Source: Sporosarcina ureae (lineage in GTDB: Bacteria > Bacillota > Bacilli > Bacillales_A > Planococcaceae). Taken from it: a stretch of DNA of 64,000 nucleotides. The DNA is taken from assembly GCF_002109325.1 (NCBI RefSeq), contig NZ_CP015348.1, positions 3,039,501 through 3,103,500 on the forward strand, given 5' to 3'. Shown piece by piece: positions 9,811-18,480 of this stretch (position 1 is its first letter; every line of letters begins with the position of its first letter). The notes beneath the pieces were generated by a model. That model was not told where the DNA came from. It saw only the letters and a list, made by a program, of their open reading frames with translations, and did not search any database. The translations under genes were made by a program, and so were the position numbers.

Positions 9811-9897
9811 TAAGCGCTTTTTAAGAGCGCCTATTTTACTGTTGTTCCGCTGCAATTCAAGACGTGCAAGAACATCAGAAAAGAAGGAGAGAAAAAC
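9811..9897 (+). ncRNA. Candidate L19 leader in the rplS 5' UTR
   Basis: About 85 bases of leader between the rplS promoter and start. GCGCT (9814-9818) pairs with AGCGC (9826-9830) at the very 5' end, and TGTTC pairs with GAACA around a loop holding TGCA repeats. An L19 autoregulatory leader is known upstream of rplS in Bacillus-type Firmicutes. The position and hairpin fit, but I cannot confirm the covariance model by eye. Confidence 0.4.
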
Positions 9898-10242
9898 ATG
9901 CAAAAACTAATTGCAGATATTACAAAAGATCAGTTACGCACTGAACACCCTTCATTCCGTCCTGGCGACACACTTCGCTTGCACGTGAAGATCATCGAGG
10001 GAACTCGTGAGCGTATCCAGTTATTCGAAGGAATCGTTATTAAGCGTCGTGGTGGCGGAATTAGCGAAACTTTCACAGTACGTAAAATTTCAAACGGTGT
10101 TGGAGTGGAGCGTACATTCCCATTACACACACCTAAGCTAGCTCAAATTGAAGTAACTCGTCGCGGTAAAGTTCGTCGTGCGAAGTTGTACTACCTACGT
10201 AAGTTACGTGGTAAAGCAGCTCGTATCAAAGAACTACGCTAA
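9898..10242 (+). CDS. rplS: 50S ribosomal protein L19
   Basis: 114-residue ribosomal protein at the 30S-50S interface. Family features include [20 protein letters not shown] near the N-terminus, [13 protein letters not shown], and the basic C-terminus [25 protein letters not shown] precedes the ATG. It has its own promoter and leader and a terminator 18 bases after the stop, as expected for a gene controlled separately from trmD. Confidence 0.98.
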   Translation: MQKLIADITKDQLRTEHPSFRPGDTLRLHVKIIEGTRERIQLFEGIVIKRRGGGISETFTVRKISNGVGVERTFPLHTPKLAQIEVTRRGKVRRAKLYYLRKLRGKAARIKELR

Positions 10243-10259
10243 TAAGATAAACAGAAACG

Positions 10260-10292
10260 AAGGGGGCCTTGCACTTGGCCTCCTTTCTTTTT
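10260..10292 (+). terminator. Terminator after rplS
   Basis: GGGGGCC and GGCCTCC pair around TTGCACTT, followed by TTTCTTTTT. Its T-run overlaps the -35 box of the next promoter. Confidence 0.75.
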
Positions 10293-10319
10293 GCTCAGAA
10301 AGACAATTGACTGTACAAT
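10291..10319 (+). promoter_or_regulatory. Promoter for lepB
   Basis: TTGCTC (10291-10296), 17-bp spacer, TACAAT (10314-10319), 29 bases before the lepB start. It overlaps the tail of the rplS terminator. Confidence 0.5.
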
Positions 10320-10348
10320 AATAACAGACAAGGCAGGAGGCTAGATTA

Positions 10349-10912
10349 ATGGAAGAGAAAAAAACGAGAAGTGAAGGACTAGAATGGATTAAAGCACTGT
10401 TAATAGCGTTTGGATTAGCCGCCATTATTCGTATCTTTTTATTCACACCAATCGTTGTTGACGGTATTTCCATGATGCCGACATTGGAACATGGAGATCG
10501 TATGATCGTCAATAAAATCGGTTACACGATTGGTGAACCACATCGCTTTGATATCGTAGTATTCCACGCACCCGAGCAGAAGGATTATATTAAACGTGTA
10601 ATCGGTCTGCCAGGAGATACAGTAGAGTATAAAGATGATGTACTATATGTAAATGATAAAGCATATGAAGAACCATATCTGGATCAATACAAATCAGAGG
10701 TTCAAGATGGAACGCTGACGGAAGATTTCACTCTGCAAGACGTGCCGCAAATCGATGCCCAAACTGTGCCTGAAGATCACATATTTGTAATGGGCGATAA
10801 CCGTCGGAAGAGTAAAGACTCTAGACATATTGGAGCCGTATCAATCGATGAAGTAATCGGTAGTACGAGTGTAGTGTTCTGGCCGATTAAAGATTTCGGT
10901 CTTGTGAAATAA
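10349..10912 (+). CDS. lepB: Type I signal peptidase
   Basis: 187-residue membrane serine protease that removes signal peptides from secreted preproteins at the outer face. It has one N-terminal membrane segment at about residues 15-34, then the catalytic Ser41 in GISMMPT and Lys82 in DYIKRVIGLPGD. The conserved GDNR...DSR box follows near residues 148-158. This Ser/Lys dyad and single anchor match the prokaryotic-type SipS/SipT class. GGAGG lies upstream of the ATG. It sits between rplS and rbgA. Confidence 0.95.
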   Translation: MEEKKTRSEGLEWIKALLIAFGLAAIIRIFLFTPIVVDGISMMPTLEHGDRMIVNKIGYTIGEPHRFDIVVFHAPEQKDYIKRVIGLPGDTVEYKDDVLYVNDKAYEEPYLDQYKSEVQDGTLTEDFTLQDVPQIDAQTVPEDHIFVMGDNRRKSKDSRHIGAVSIDEVIGSTSVVFWPIKDFGLVK

Positions 10913-10930
10913 CGAAAGGGGACGATTCGA

Positions 10931-11785
10931 ATGACTATTCAATGGTTTCCAGGCCATATGGCGAAAGCGAGACGGGAAGTCACAGAAAAACTGAAGTTAG
11001 TCGATATAGTATTTGAATTAATAGATGCGAGACTGCCACTTTCTTCACGTAATCCCATGATAGACGAAGTAACTCAGCATAAACCAAGACTGCTTATTTT
11101 GAATAAAATGGACTTGGCTGATGAAATGCAAACGAAGCGTTGGATTACATACTTTGAAAAGCAAGGCTTACGTACAGTCGCGATCAATTCATTTGAAGGC
11201 AAAGGCCTACAAACGGTTACAAAAGCGGCAAAAGAAATCTTGCAACCGAAGTATGACCGTATGAAGCAACGTGGCATACGTCCTGGCGCAATCCGTGCAA
11301 TGATTGTCGGTATACCGAACGTTGGGAAATCTACTTTAATTAATCGATTAGCGAAGAAAAACATCGCAAAAACTGGCAATAAACCAGGTGTAACAAAAGC
11401 GCAACAATGGATTAAATTCGAAAAAGAATTAGAACTTCTCGATACACCAGGTGTATTGTGGCCGAAGTTTGAAGATCAACAAGTAGGTTATAAACTGGCA
11501 TTAACAGGTGCGATCAAGGATTCCGTATTAAATATGGAAGAGCTAGCGGTCTATGCACTTAAGTTTTTAGAATCCCATTACCCTGATAGATTGGCACAGC
11601 GCTACGAAATGACAACAGTGGGGGATAATATTCAAACATTGTTTGATAAAATTGGTGAACGTAGAAAAGTATACGGGGTTGGCGGAGAAATTGATTATGA
11701 TAAAGTAGCAGAAATGATCGTACAAGATATCCGCGACCAGCAAGTAGGCAAATTAACATTCGATTTTCCTGAGGAATTCGAATAA
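10931..11785 (+). CDS. rbgA: Ribosome biogenesis GTPase RbgA
   Basis: 284-residue circularly permuted GTPase (YlqF) needed for late 50S assembly, notably L16 incorporation. The motif order is G4 NKMDLAD, then G1 [14 protein letters not shown], then G3 DTPG, the permuted arrangement of this family. It begins [16 protein letters not shown] as homologues do. AAAGGGG lies upstream, 18 bases after lepB, and a terminator follows. No odd features. Confidence 0.97.
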   Translation: MTIQWFPGHMAKARREVTEKLKLVDIVFELIDARLPLSSRNPMIDEVTQHKPRLLILNKMDLADEMQTKRWITYFEKQGLRTVAINSFEGKGLQTVTKAAKEILQPKYDRMKQRGIRPGAIRAMIVGIPNVGKSTLINRLAKKNIAKTGNKPGVTKAQQWIKFEKELELLDTPGVLWPKFEDQQVGYKLALTGAIKDSVLNMEELAVYALKFLESHYPDRLAQRYEMTTVGDNIQTLFDKIGERRKVYGVGGEIDYDKVAEMIVQDIRDQQVGKLTFDFPEEFE

Positions 11786-11790
11786 TTAGA

Positions 11791-11831
11791 AGCAACGGCT
11801 AGGAACTCTGTTTCCGAACCGTTGCTTTTTT
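11791..11831 (+). terminator. Terminator after rbgA
   Basis: AGCAACGG (11791-11798) and CCGTTGCT (11819-11826) with an inner GGAA/TTCC pair, then TTTTT. Confidence 0.85.
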
Positions 11832-11900
11832 GTCGAAAAAATCATTTAGAAACCGATATACTATATAGACAAACATATTTAAGATGGACAGGTGAAGTAA

Positions 11901-12674
11901 ATGACAACGATACAGCAAATAAAAGATCAATTGATAGAATTACAAGAACCGAATGAGTGGCTTACAGAGCTAGAAACCGACACTAGAAAAGGTGTCCAAC
12001 AAGCAATTATTCAATGGCGCGCTCGATATAATAAAAAGCAAGCGCTCATTCAAGAATTTCAAAAGAAAAAGGACTTTGATGATTCGTATAAATCTACACG
12101 AGTATTATTATTGGCAGGAATTGATGAAGCCGGAAGGGGACCTCTAGCAGGACCGGTAGTCACGGCAGCTGTTATTCTACCGGAAGATTGCTCTGCTCTC
12201 ATTGGAGTAGATGATTCGAAGAAGATTTCTAAAGAGAAGCGACAGGAATTCGCTCAGCTAATTAAAGAAAAGGCTGTAGCATACTCCATACACGTTCAAT
12301 CGGCAAAAGCGATAGATGATTTGAATATTTATCAAGCAACAAAACAATCAATGGAGACAGCTATAAGTCAACTAGACATAGCTCCGCACGCAGTAGTGGC
12401 TGACGCAATGAATTTACACACTGCGTGTCCATGTTACTCCGTCGTCAAAGGTGACGAAAAAAGCTTAACTATCGCAGCCGCTTCTATATTAGCTAAAACA
12501 ACCCGTGATGCCCTGATGAATGAATTACACGAAGAGTTTCCCAGGTATGCATTTAATGAAAATGCAGGATATGGAACAGCAAAACATTTACAAGGGCTTG
12601 AAACACATGGGTATTGCGAACATCATCGTAAAACATTTGAACCGATCAAAACGATGTGGAGGAATCGACAATGA
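11901..12674 (+). CDS. rnhB: Ribonuclease HII
   Basis: 257-residue endonuclease that cleaves RNA in RNA:DNA hybrids and removes misincorporated ribonucleotides. The catalytic acid motif GIDEAGRGPLAGPVV is at about residues 74-88, DSKKISKEKR follows, and the later conserved block KGDEKSLTIAAASILAK is present. An N-terminal helical extension of about 70 residues is normal for Firmicute RNase HII. AGGTGAAG precedes the ATG. The stop overlaps the ylqG start by four bases (ATGA), linking it with two flagellar-like genes. Confidence 0.96.
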   Translation: MTTIQQIKDQLIELQEPNEWLTELETDTRKGVQQAIIQWRARYNKKQALIQEFQKKKDFDDSYKSTRVLLLAGIDEAGRGPLAGPVVTAAVILPEDCSALIGVDDSKKISKEKRQEFAQLIKEKAVAYSIHVQSAKAIDDLNIYQATKQSMETAISQLDIAPHAVVADAMNLHTACPCYSVVKGDEKSLTIAAASILAKTTRDALMNELHEEFPRYAFNENAGYGTAKHLQGLETHGYCEHHRKTFEPIKTMWRNRQ

Positions 12675-14902
12675 ATTTAAGTTCTTTATCCGCCTCATCT
12701 GCCAGGGCCACGGCTACGGAAACTCAAACGCTTTCTCTGAAAGAAGGACAAATGATACACGGAAAGATCACACAATTATTTCCTGGTCAAATGGCACAAG
12801 TACAAGTAGGAAATCATCAGTTGTATGCAAAACTGGAAGTGCCTATGCAGGCAGGAGACAATTATTACTTCAAGGTCAACGGTACAGAACCTGAATTACA
12901 ATTACAGGTTATTTCGGGGCCGATGCGCGGTGGAGAAGGTCAATCTGCTCAACTGACTCAATTAATGGAATCGTTAAATTTACCTAAAACACAAGAAATG
13001 AAAGATATTCTTGCTACGATCATCAAGCAAAAAATTCCTATGACGAAAGAGAATATGCTTGAAGCCGTCAATCTTCTAAAATCCGTACCCGCTGAAATGA
13101 AAGCCAACGCACTCGCGACGCTTGGGAAAATTGCTGAAGCGCGACTGCCTTTCACACCCGCTGTGTTTCAATCACTTCTACAAACGCAGACAGGCACGAT
13201 TGCGCAACAACTCACGACTTTGCTTGCAGCTATCCAAAGCGAGCCTAATCTACCTCCAGCGATGCGTCAGGAGCTTTTAACGACGATGCAAGCTTTATCA
13301 TCTCCTCTTAATCAAACGGTAGGAAAAGAACTGCTTAATCAAAGTTTAGCTCAGCTGCTGGATCCACAAGCGGGGAAAACAGATCGATTTGCTGCGTTAC
13401 AACTATTAAAAAATGCCGACATACTGCCAGCACGAACTTCATTGGCTAACTTACCACAAGTGTTGGCTGAATTAGTAACGAAAGCGAGTATGCAATCTCC
13501 CAACTCAGCAAGCGCCATGGCGAATCAAATGGAAACGGGTAAAACTATACAGTCCCTAATGAATCAGCTGAGTCAAACACCTATATCAAATCAACAAACA
13601 GTAAAAACTCTTGTGCAAAATATCACGCAGCAATTAACTACTACCGTACTTCCTGAACCTGTGAAAAATGCATTGCAGACGGTGATTAATCAGTTAACGC
13701 AACAACCGATGACAGACAGTTCTAAAGCAGCTGTCGTGGAGCAATTTAATAAAGTATTTACTCAAGCTAACACATCAACAACCACTCCACTTGCAGCAAC
13801 AAATAACGTAGCGCAACAAGCTACAAATGCCCCCGCTACCGTACAAACTGTACAAGCGGCTATTGGGCAATTAAGCCAAGCACCTGCAGCAGATCACCAA
13901 GCGGTCAAAGCAATTGTAATGAATTTAACGCAACAATTGCATTCTAATCCTGTTATGCCGGAATCGATGAAAACGGCATTGCAGAACGTCTTGAATCAAT
14001 TTGCGCAACAACCGATGACAGAAGGGGCTAAAACAGTATTAGTCGAACAGCTTAGCCAGACAGTAGTACAACAAGCAAGCAAACAAGAAACAACTGCTGT
14101 GCCCCTACAGCAACAAGCTGCCATAAAGGAAGTACAACAATCCATCCCATCGCTTATGGTACCCACTGAAAAAGTTGATGAAGCCATTCGTGCATTAATG
14201 CAGTCCGCAGAAAAGTCGGAAAATGCTCAAGTGAAACAAATGATTCAAGCAGCTGAAGTACGCGTATCGCAAACGATGAACGGACCTATCATGAAAGAAG
14301 CCCTGCAACATGTATTGAGTACATTAGGTATGAATTATGAAGCCGTGCTTGGTGGTAAAGAACCTGACTTAGCTAATTTGGCAAGTACGTTAAAACCGCA
14401 ATTACTGGCCATGCTACAAGATCCTACGTTATCACCGCCGCTACGTGATGCAGCAGAGACCATGGTGTTGCGTATGAACGGCACAGTACTCCAATCAGGA
14501 GATACAGGCTTACAACAACAACTAATTATGCAAGTACCACTTGAAATGTTCGGAAAAAAAATCGATGCTACTCTGCAATGGAATGGTCGTATGAAAGAAA
14601 ATGGCAAAATCGATCCTGCATTCGCTCGAATATTGTTTTATTTGGAATTGGAGTCACTGTCGACTACGTTAGTTGATATGCATGTGCAAAACAAAGTGGT
14701 TAACTTGACGATATTTAACGAATTATCTTCGTTAAAAACAATTGGTTCAAATTTCCAAAGTTTGTTAAAAGAAGGTCTTGAAGGAGCGGGTTATAAACTA
14801 TCTGGTGTTACTTTTAAGCCTTTCAATGAACAGCAACAAATTGCTCAAAAGCCAACTAGTCCCTTCCATTTAGATGAAGGAGGAGTGGATTACAGAATAT
14901 GA
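12671..14902 (+). CDS. ylqG: YlqG, FliK-like hook-length-control homologue
   Basis: 743-residue Gln/Thr/Ala-rich protein. The last about 120 residues resemble a FliK hook domain (FARILFYLELESLSTT, VDMHVQNKVVNLTIFN, LKTIGSNFQSLLKEGLE). The centre is low in complexity and holds two tandem copies of a segment of about 101 residues. The ATG at 12671 overlaps the rnhB stop, with GTGGAGGA upstream; the in-frame GTG at 12656 lies within that site. It is longer than B. subtilis YlqG as I recall it, partly through the duplication. Function unknown. Its pairing with ylqH suggests a role in type III export specificity (inference). Confidence 0.85.
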   Translation: MNLSSLSASSARATATETQTLSLKEGQMIHGKITQLFPGQMAQVQVGNHQLYAKLEVPMQAGDNYYFKVNGTEPELQLQVISGPMRGGEGQSAQLTQLMESLNLPKTQEMKDILATIIKQKIPMTKENMLEAVNLLKSVPAEMKANALATLGKIAEARLPFTPAVFQSLLQTQTGTIAQQLTTLLAAIQSEPNLPPAMRQELLTTMQALSSPLNQTVGKELLNQSLAQLLDPQAGKTDRFAALQLLKNADILPARTSLANLPQVLAELVTKASMQSPNSASAMANQMETGKTIQSLMNQLSQTPISNQQTVKTLVQNITQQLTTTVLPEPVKNALQTVINQLTQQPMTDSSKAAVVEQFNKVFTQANTSTTTPLAATNNVAQQATNAPATVQTVQAAIGQLSQAPAADHQAVKAIVMNLTQQLHSNPVMPESMKTALQNVLNQFAQQPMTEGAKTVLVEQLSQTVVQQASKQETTAVPLQQQAAIKEVQQSIPSLMVPTEKVDEAIRALMQSAEKSENAQVKQMIQAAEVRVSQTMNGPIMKEALQHVLSTLGMNYEAVLGGKEPDLANLASTLKPQLLAMLQDPTLSPPLRDAAETMVLRMNGTVLQSGDTGLQQQLIMQVPLEMFGKKIDATLQWNGRMKENGKIDPAFARILFYLELESLSTTLVDMHVQNKVVNLTIFNELSSLKTIGSNFQSLLKEGLEGAGYKLSGVTFKPFNEQQQIAQKPTSPFHLDEGGVDYRI
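13544..14149 (+). repeat. Tandem protein-coding duplication inside ylqG
   Basis: Residues about 292-392 and 393-493 of YlqG align: QLSQTPISNQQTVKTLV against QLSQAPAADHQAVKAIV, and QLTQQPMTDSSKAAVVEQ against QFAQQPMTEGAKTVLVEQ. A 19-base stretch is identical in both (13698-13716 and 14004-14022), so the duplication is still recognisable in the DNA. Confidence 0.85.
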
Positions 14903-15186
14903 AAGAAGAACAGCGATTTACACGAAAAGAAGCTATTGCGCTTTCCTACGACCCTGAAGTTTCGGACGCGCCGAAAGTACTGGCTAAAGGAAAAGGAAAA
15001 ATCGCAGAGAATATTCTTGAACGTGCACTAGAGCATGACATTCCTGTGCAAGAAGATCCAAGTCTATTGGAGTTACTTGGTCAATTAAACGTTAACGAAA
15101 CAATTCCTGAAGAATTATATCAGGCGGTTTCTGAAGTTTTTGCTTATATATATCGTTTAGATCGTGAGAAAAGCGGTAAGCAATAA
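14899..15186 (+). CDS. ylqH: YlqH, free-standing FlhB C-terminal-like protein
   Basis: 95-residue protein aligning with the cytoplasmic C-terminal domain of FlhB: AIALSYDPEVSDAPKVLAKG against FlhB's AIALKYDEDQMDSPIVIAKG, and YQAVSEVFAYIYRLDR against FKAIAEILAYVYRIQR. It lacks membrane segments, and its N-terminus begins about where FlhB is self-cleaved (N|PTH), so it resembles a ready-made FlhB C-fragment without the NPTH site. Such stand-alone paralogues (FlhX type) are known elsewhere. The start overlaps the ylqG stop (ATGA), with GAAGGAGGAG upstream. Confidence 0.9.
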   Translation: MKEEQRFTRKEAIALSYDPEVSDAPKVLAKGKGKIAENILERALEHDIPVQEDPSLLELLGQLNVNETIPEELYQAVSEVFAYIYRLDREKSGKQ

Positions 15187-15239
15187 CAGTCCATTTGAAT
15201 TATTGGAAATTATAGAATTTAGTTTTACAATAGTGATTC

Positions 15240-15269
15240 TTGGACAATGTGTGACGATTTGATTACAAT
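15240..15269 (+). promoter_or_regulatory. Candidate promoter for sucCD
   Basis: TTGGAC (15240-15245), 18-bp spacer, TACAAT (15264-15269), 51 bases before the sucC start. Confidence 0.45.
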
Positions 15270-15320
15270 AAAACAGTAGTTGAGCTTCAAGCAATTGTAA
15301 ATCGAATGGAGGCAGTACGT

Positions 15321-16481
15321 ATGAACATCCATGAATATCAAGGGAAGCAGCTATTAAGAGATTACGGAGTGGCTGTTTCGAAGGGCCGTGTCGCATTTTC
15401 GCCAAAAGAAGCAATGACAATAGCGAAAGAAATCGGTACAGAGCCTATTGTGGTAAAAGCGCAAATACATGCGGGTGGACGCGGTAAAGCAGGCGGAGTT
15501 AAGATCGTGAAAAGTCTTGATGAAGTGCGTGCGGTAGCTGCTGATTTAATCGGTACGCAACTCGTAACACACCAAACAGGTCCTAAAGGACAAGAAGTCA
15601 AACGTCTTCTTGTTGAAGAAGGAATCGATATCGAAAAAGAATTTTATATCGGCCTTGTCGTAGACCGGGCAACAGATCGTGTAACATTGATGGGATCTGC
15701 AGAGGGTGGCGTAGAAATCGAAGAAGTGGCAGAAAACAGCCCTGAGAAGATTTTCTACGAAGTGATCGATCCAGTAGTCGGGTTGGTTCCTTTCCAAGCA
15801 CGTCGTATGGCGTTCAATATGGAAATCCCAAGTAATCTAATCAATAAAGCAGTAAGTTTCTTCCTAGGTTTATATAAAGTATTCAGCGAAAAAGATGCAT
15901 CAATCGTTGAAATTAATCCACTTGTCGTAACAAAAGATGATCGTGTACTTGCATTGGACGCGAAATTCAACTTTGACGATAATGCTACATTCCGTCATAA
16001 AGACATTATGGAATTACGTGACTATGATGAAGAGGATCCGAAAGAAATCGAAGCATCCAAGCATGACTTAAGCTATATTTCTTTAGATGGAAATATCGGT
16101 TGCATGGTAAATGGAGCCGGTTTAGCTATGGCTACAATGGATACGATTCATTTCTACGGCGGAGAACCCGCTAACTTCTTGGATGTTGGGGGCGGCGCAA
16201 AGAAAGAAAAAGTAGCGGCTGCTTTCAAAATCATTTTATCAGATCCAAAAGTAAAAGGTATTTTTGTTAATATCTTTGGCGGAATCATGAAATGCGACGT
16301 AATTGCTGAAGGTGTAATTGAAGCTGCTAAAGAAGTAGGACTTCAAGTGCCACTTGTTGTACGTCTTGAAGGAACGAATGTAGAACGCGGGAAAGCCTTG
16401 CTGAAAGAATCAGGCATCAATATTGTTGCTGCGGATTCCATGGCAGAAGGCGCGAAAAAAATCGTCGAGTTGATAGGATAA
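15321..16481 (+). CDS. sucC: Succinyl-CoA synthetase beta subunit
   Basis: 386-residue nucleotide-binding subunit of the TCA-cycle enzyme that converts succinyl-CoA to succinate with ADP or GDP phosphorylation. The ATP-grasp fold is visible in [18 protein letters not shown] and later VEINPLV and [10 protein letters not shown]. The C-terminal ligase half contains [10 protein letters not shown] and [10 protein letters not shown]. The start is the ATG at 15321 ([12 protein letters not shown]), eight bases after GGAGG; an in-frame ATG at 15306 lies before that site. sucD follows after 18 bases. Confidence 0.97.
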   Translation: MNIHEYQGKQLLRDYGVAVSKGRVAFSPKEAMTIAKEIGTEPIVVKAQIHAGGRGKAGGVKIVKSLDEVRAVAADLIGTQLVTHQTGPKGQEVKRLLVEEGIDIEKEFYIGLVVDRATDRVTLMGSAEGGVEIEEVAENSPEKIFYEVIDPVVGLVPFQARRMAFNMEIPSNLINKAVSFFLGLYKVFSEKDASIVEINPLVVTKDDRVLALDAKFNFDDNATFRHKDIMELRDYDEEDPKEIEASKHDLSYISLDGNIGCMVNGAGLAMATMDTIHFYGGEPANFLDVGGGAKKEKVAAAFKIILSDPKVKGIFVNIFGGIMKCDVIAEGVIEAAKEVGLQVPLVVRLEGTNVERGKALLKESGINIVAADSMAEGAKKIVELIG

Positions 16482-16499
16482 GAAAGGCAGGTACAAATC

Positions 16500-17402
16500 A
16501 TGAGTATTTATGTAAATAAAGATACAAAAGTAATTGTACAAGGAATTACAGGTTCCACTGCCCTGTTCCATACACAGCAAATGTTGGAATATGGTACGAA
16601 AATTGTCGCTGGCGTAACGCCTGGTAAAGGCGGTCAGACGGTGGAAGGCGTGCCGGTATTTGACACTGTAGAAGAAGCAGTTAAAGAAACAGGCGCAACA
16701 GTTTCCATCATTTATGTTCCTGCACCATTTGCAGCGGATGCAATTATGGAAGGTGTAGATGCAGAACTTGAAATGACCATCTGTATTACCGAGCACATTC
16801 CTGTACTTGATATGATTAAAGTGAAGCGTTATATGGAAGGGAAAAATACTCGATTGATCGGTCCAAACTGTCCAGGTGTTATCACGGCAGACGAGACAAA
16901 AATCGGTATTATGCCTGGCTATATCCATACAAAAGGTCACGTGGGCGTAGTTTCTCGTTCAGGTACACTAACGTATGAAGCGGTTCATCAGCTAACGCAA
17001 GAAGGAATTGGTCAAACTACAGCTGTCGGAATTGGTGGAGACCCGGTAAATGGTACTAACTTTATCGACGTCTTGAAAGCATTCAATGAAGATCCAGAAA
17101 CATATGCAGTAGTTATGATCGGTGAAATTGGTGGTACTGCAGAAGAAGAAGCAGCCGCTTGGATTAAAGAAAATATGACGAAGCCTGTTGTAGGCTTTAT
17201 CGGTGGTCAAACGGCGCCTGAAGGTAAGCGCATGGGACACGCAGGAGCTATAATTTCCGGTGGTAAAGGTACAGCCGCTGATAAAATTAAAGCTCTTGAA
17301 GAAGCTGATGTTCAAGTCGCAGAAACACCTTCTGTCATAGGTGAAACATTAATCAAGGTTCTGAAAGAAAAAGGACTATACGAGAAATGTAAAACGAAGT
17401 AA
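16500..17402 (+). CDS. sucD: Succinyl-CoA synthetase alpha subunit
   Basis: 300-residue CoA-binding and catalytic subunit. An N-terminal Rossmann domain starts with [15 protein letters not shown]. The phosphorylated histidine is His247 in GHAGAI, and GGTAEEEAA forms the power-helix region. Partner of SucC in the same operon. The terminator five bases after the stop closes the sucCD unit. Confidence 0.97.
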   Translation: MSIYVNKDTKVIVQGITGSTALFHTQQMLEYGTKIVAGVTPGKGGQTVEGVPVFDTVEEAVKETGATVSIIYVPAPFAADAIMEGVDAELEMTICITEHIPVLDMIKVKRYMEGKNTRLIGPNCPGVITADETKIGIMPGYIHTKGHVGVVSRSGTLTYEAVHQLTQEGIGQTTAVGIGGDPVNGTNFIDVLKAFNEDPETYAVVMIGEIGGTAEEEAAAWIKENMTKPVVGFIGGQTAPEGKRMGHAGAIISGGKGTAADKIKALEEADVQVAETPSVIGETLIKVLKEKGLYEKCKTK

Positions 17403-17406
17403 ACTG

Positions 17407-17438
17407 AAAGGAGTAGCTTAATCGCTGCTCCTTTTTTT
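17407..17438 (+). terminator. Terminator after sucD
   Basis: AGGAGTAGC and GCTGCTCCT pair (one G-U) around TTAATC, followed by seven T. Confidence 0.85.
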
Positions 17439-17476
17439 CGTGCTCATGCTTGTAGTGTCGAATAGAGGAGAATTCG

Positions 17477-18355
17477 ATGCTATATACTAATCAGCAACGT
17501 CATTTACTTAACTTACATTATATCCATCCTGTACCATTTAATCGTTTCACTAAGTTATTACAGGAAAATCCTTCATTAGAAAACTTACATTCTTATTCTG
17601 CGCTTCACTGGTCGTATATTTTTAACTTACCGGTGGCGAAAACTGAAGAGTTTCCTATGAAATTTAAGGAAATATCCGAACTGCCTATAGTGGAGCTATT
17701 AAGAGAAATAGGATGCTTTCCTATTCCATATTTTCATTCTGATTACCCTGAAGAACTGAAACAATTATGCGATTCACCTGCTGTTCTATATGGCAAAGGA
17801 AATATTGATTTATTGAAAATACATCCTCGCGTGGGAATAATCGGCTCTCGCAAAGCTACTGACTACTCTAGGAAAGCGCTAGCGTTTATTGTTCCCCCAC
17901 TTGTTGATCATCACATACCAATTGTGTCAGGGTTAGCAGACGGGGCAGACACTATGGCACACCAAGCAGCGATTGAATATGGTGGGGATACGATCGGTGT
18001 ATTAGGTCATGGATTTTCTCATATGTATCCAAAAAAGAATCAGCGAATAGCTGAAGAAATGGCGAGAAATCACCTGCTTGTAACTGAATACCCACCGTAC
18101 TTTCCCCCTGCAAAATGGACTTTCCCTATGCGCAATCGGATCATCAGCGCATTATCCAGCGCGTTAGTCATTACTGAGTCTGTCGAAAGAAGCGGAACGA
18201 TGAGTACAGTCGAGCATGCGCTTGATCACGGAAAAGAAATTTTTGCAGTGCCAGGCGCTATAGATTCTCCTCTTTCTGCAGGTCCGAATAGGCTGTTAGA
18301 TGAAGGAGCCAAGCCATTGTGGAGTGGTTATCAAATTATTGATTCCTTACAGTAA
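17477..18355 (+). CDS. dprA: DNA-processing protein DprA
   Basis: 292-residue single-strand DNA-binding protein that loads RecA on incoming DNA during natural transformation and can act in plasmid uptake. The extended Rossmann fold is marked by GIIGSRKATDYSRKAL, IVSGLADGADTMAH and TIGVLGHGF. The conserved ERSGTMSTVEHALDHG and VPGAIDSPLSAGPN blocks follow. There is no C-terminal winged-helix extension. GAGGAG lies upstream of the ATG. In Bacillus the gene is also between sucD and topA. Confidence 0.95.
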   Translation: MLYTNQQRHLLNLHYIHPVPFNRFTKLLQENPSLENLHSYSALHWSYIFNLPVAKTEEFPMKFKEISELPIVELLREIGCFPIPYFHSDYPEELKQLCDSPAVLYGKGNIDLLKIHPRVGIIGSRKATDYSRKALAFIVPPLVDHHIPIVSGLADGADTMAHQAAIEYGGDTIGVLGHGFSHMYPKKNQRIAEEMARNHLLVTEYPPYFPPAKWTFPMRNRIISALSSALVITESVERSGTMSTVEHALDHGKEIFAVPGAIDSPLSAGPNRLLDEGAKPLWSGYQIIDSLQ

Positions 18356-18480
18356 ATCGGTATATCCTATTTTTGTAAAATGTTTAAAAGGTTGCATTAT
18401 CATGAAAACTGTTATACATTTTGCAACAGATATTCTTTTGCTGAATAAATATAAAGAAATCTCTCTGAGGAGGGAACGAT

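Noticed and set aside
16410..16940. 176-codon minus-strand open frame across the sucC-sucD junction
   Set aside because: His/Cys/Phe-rich shadow composition and full overlap with two well-conserved genes.
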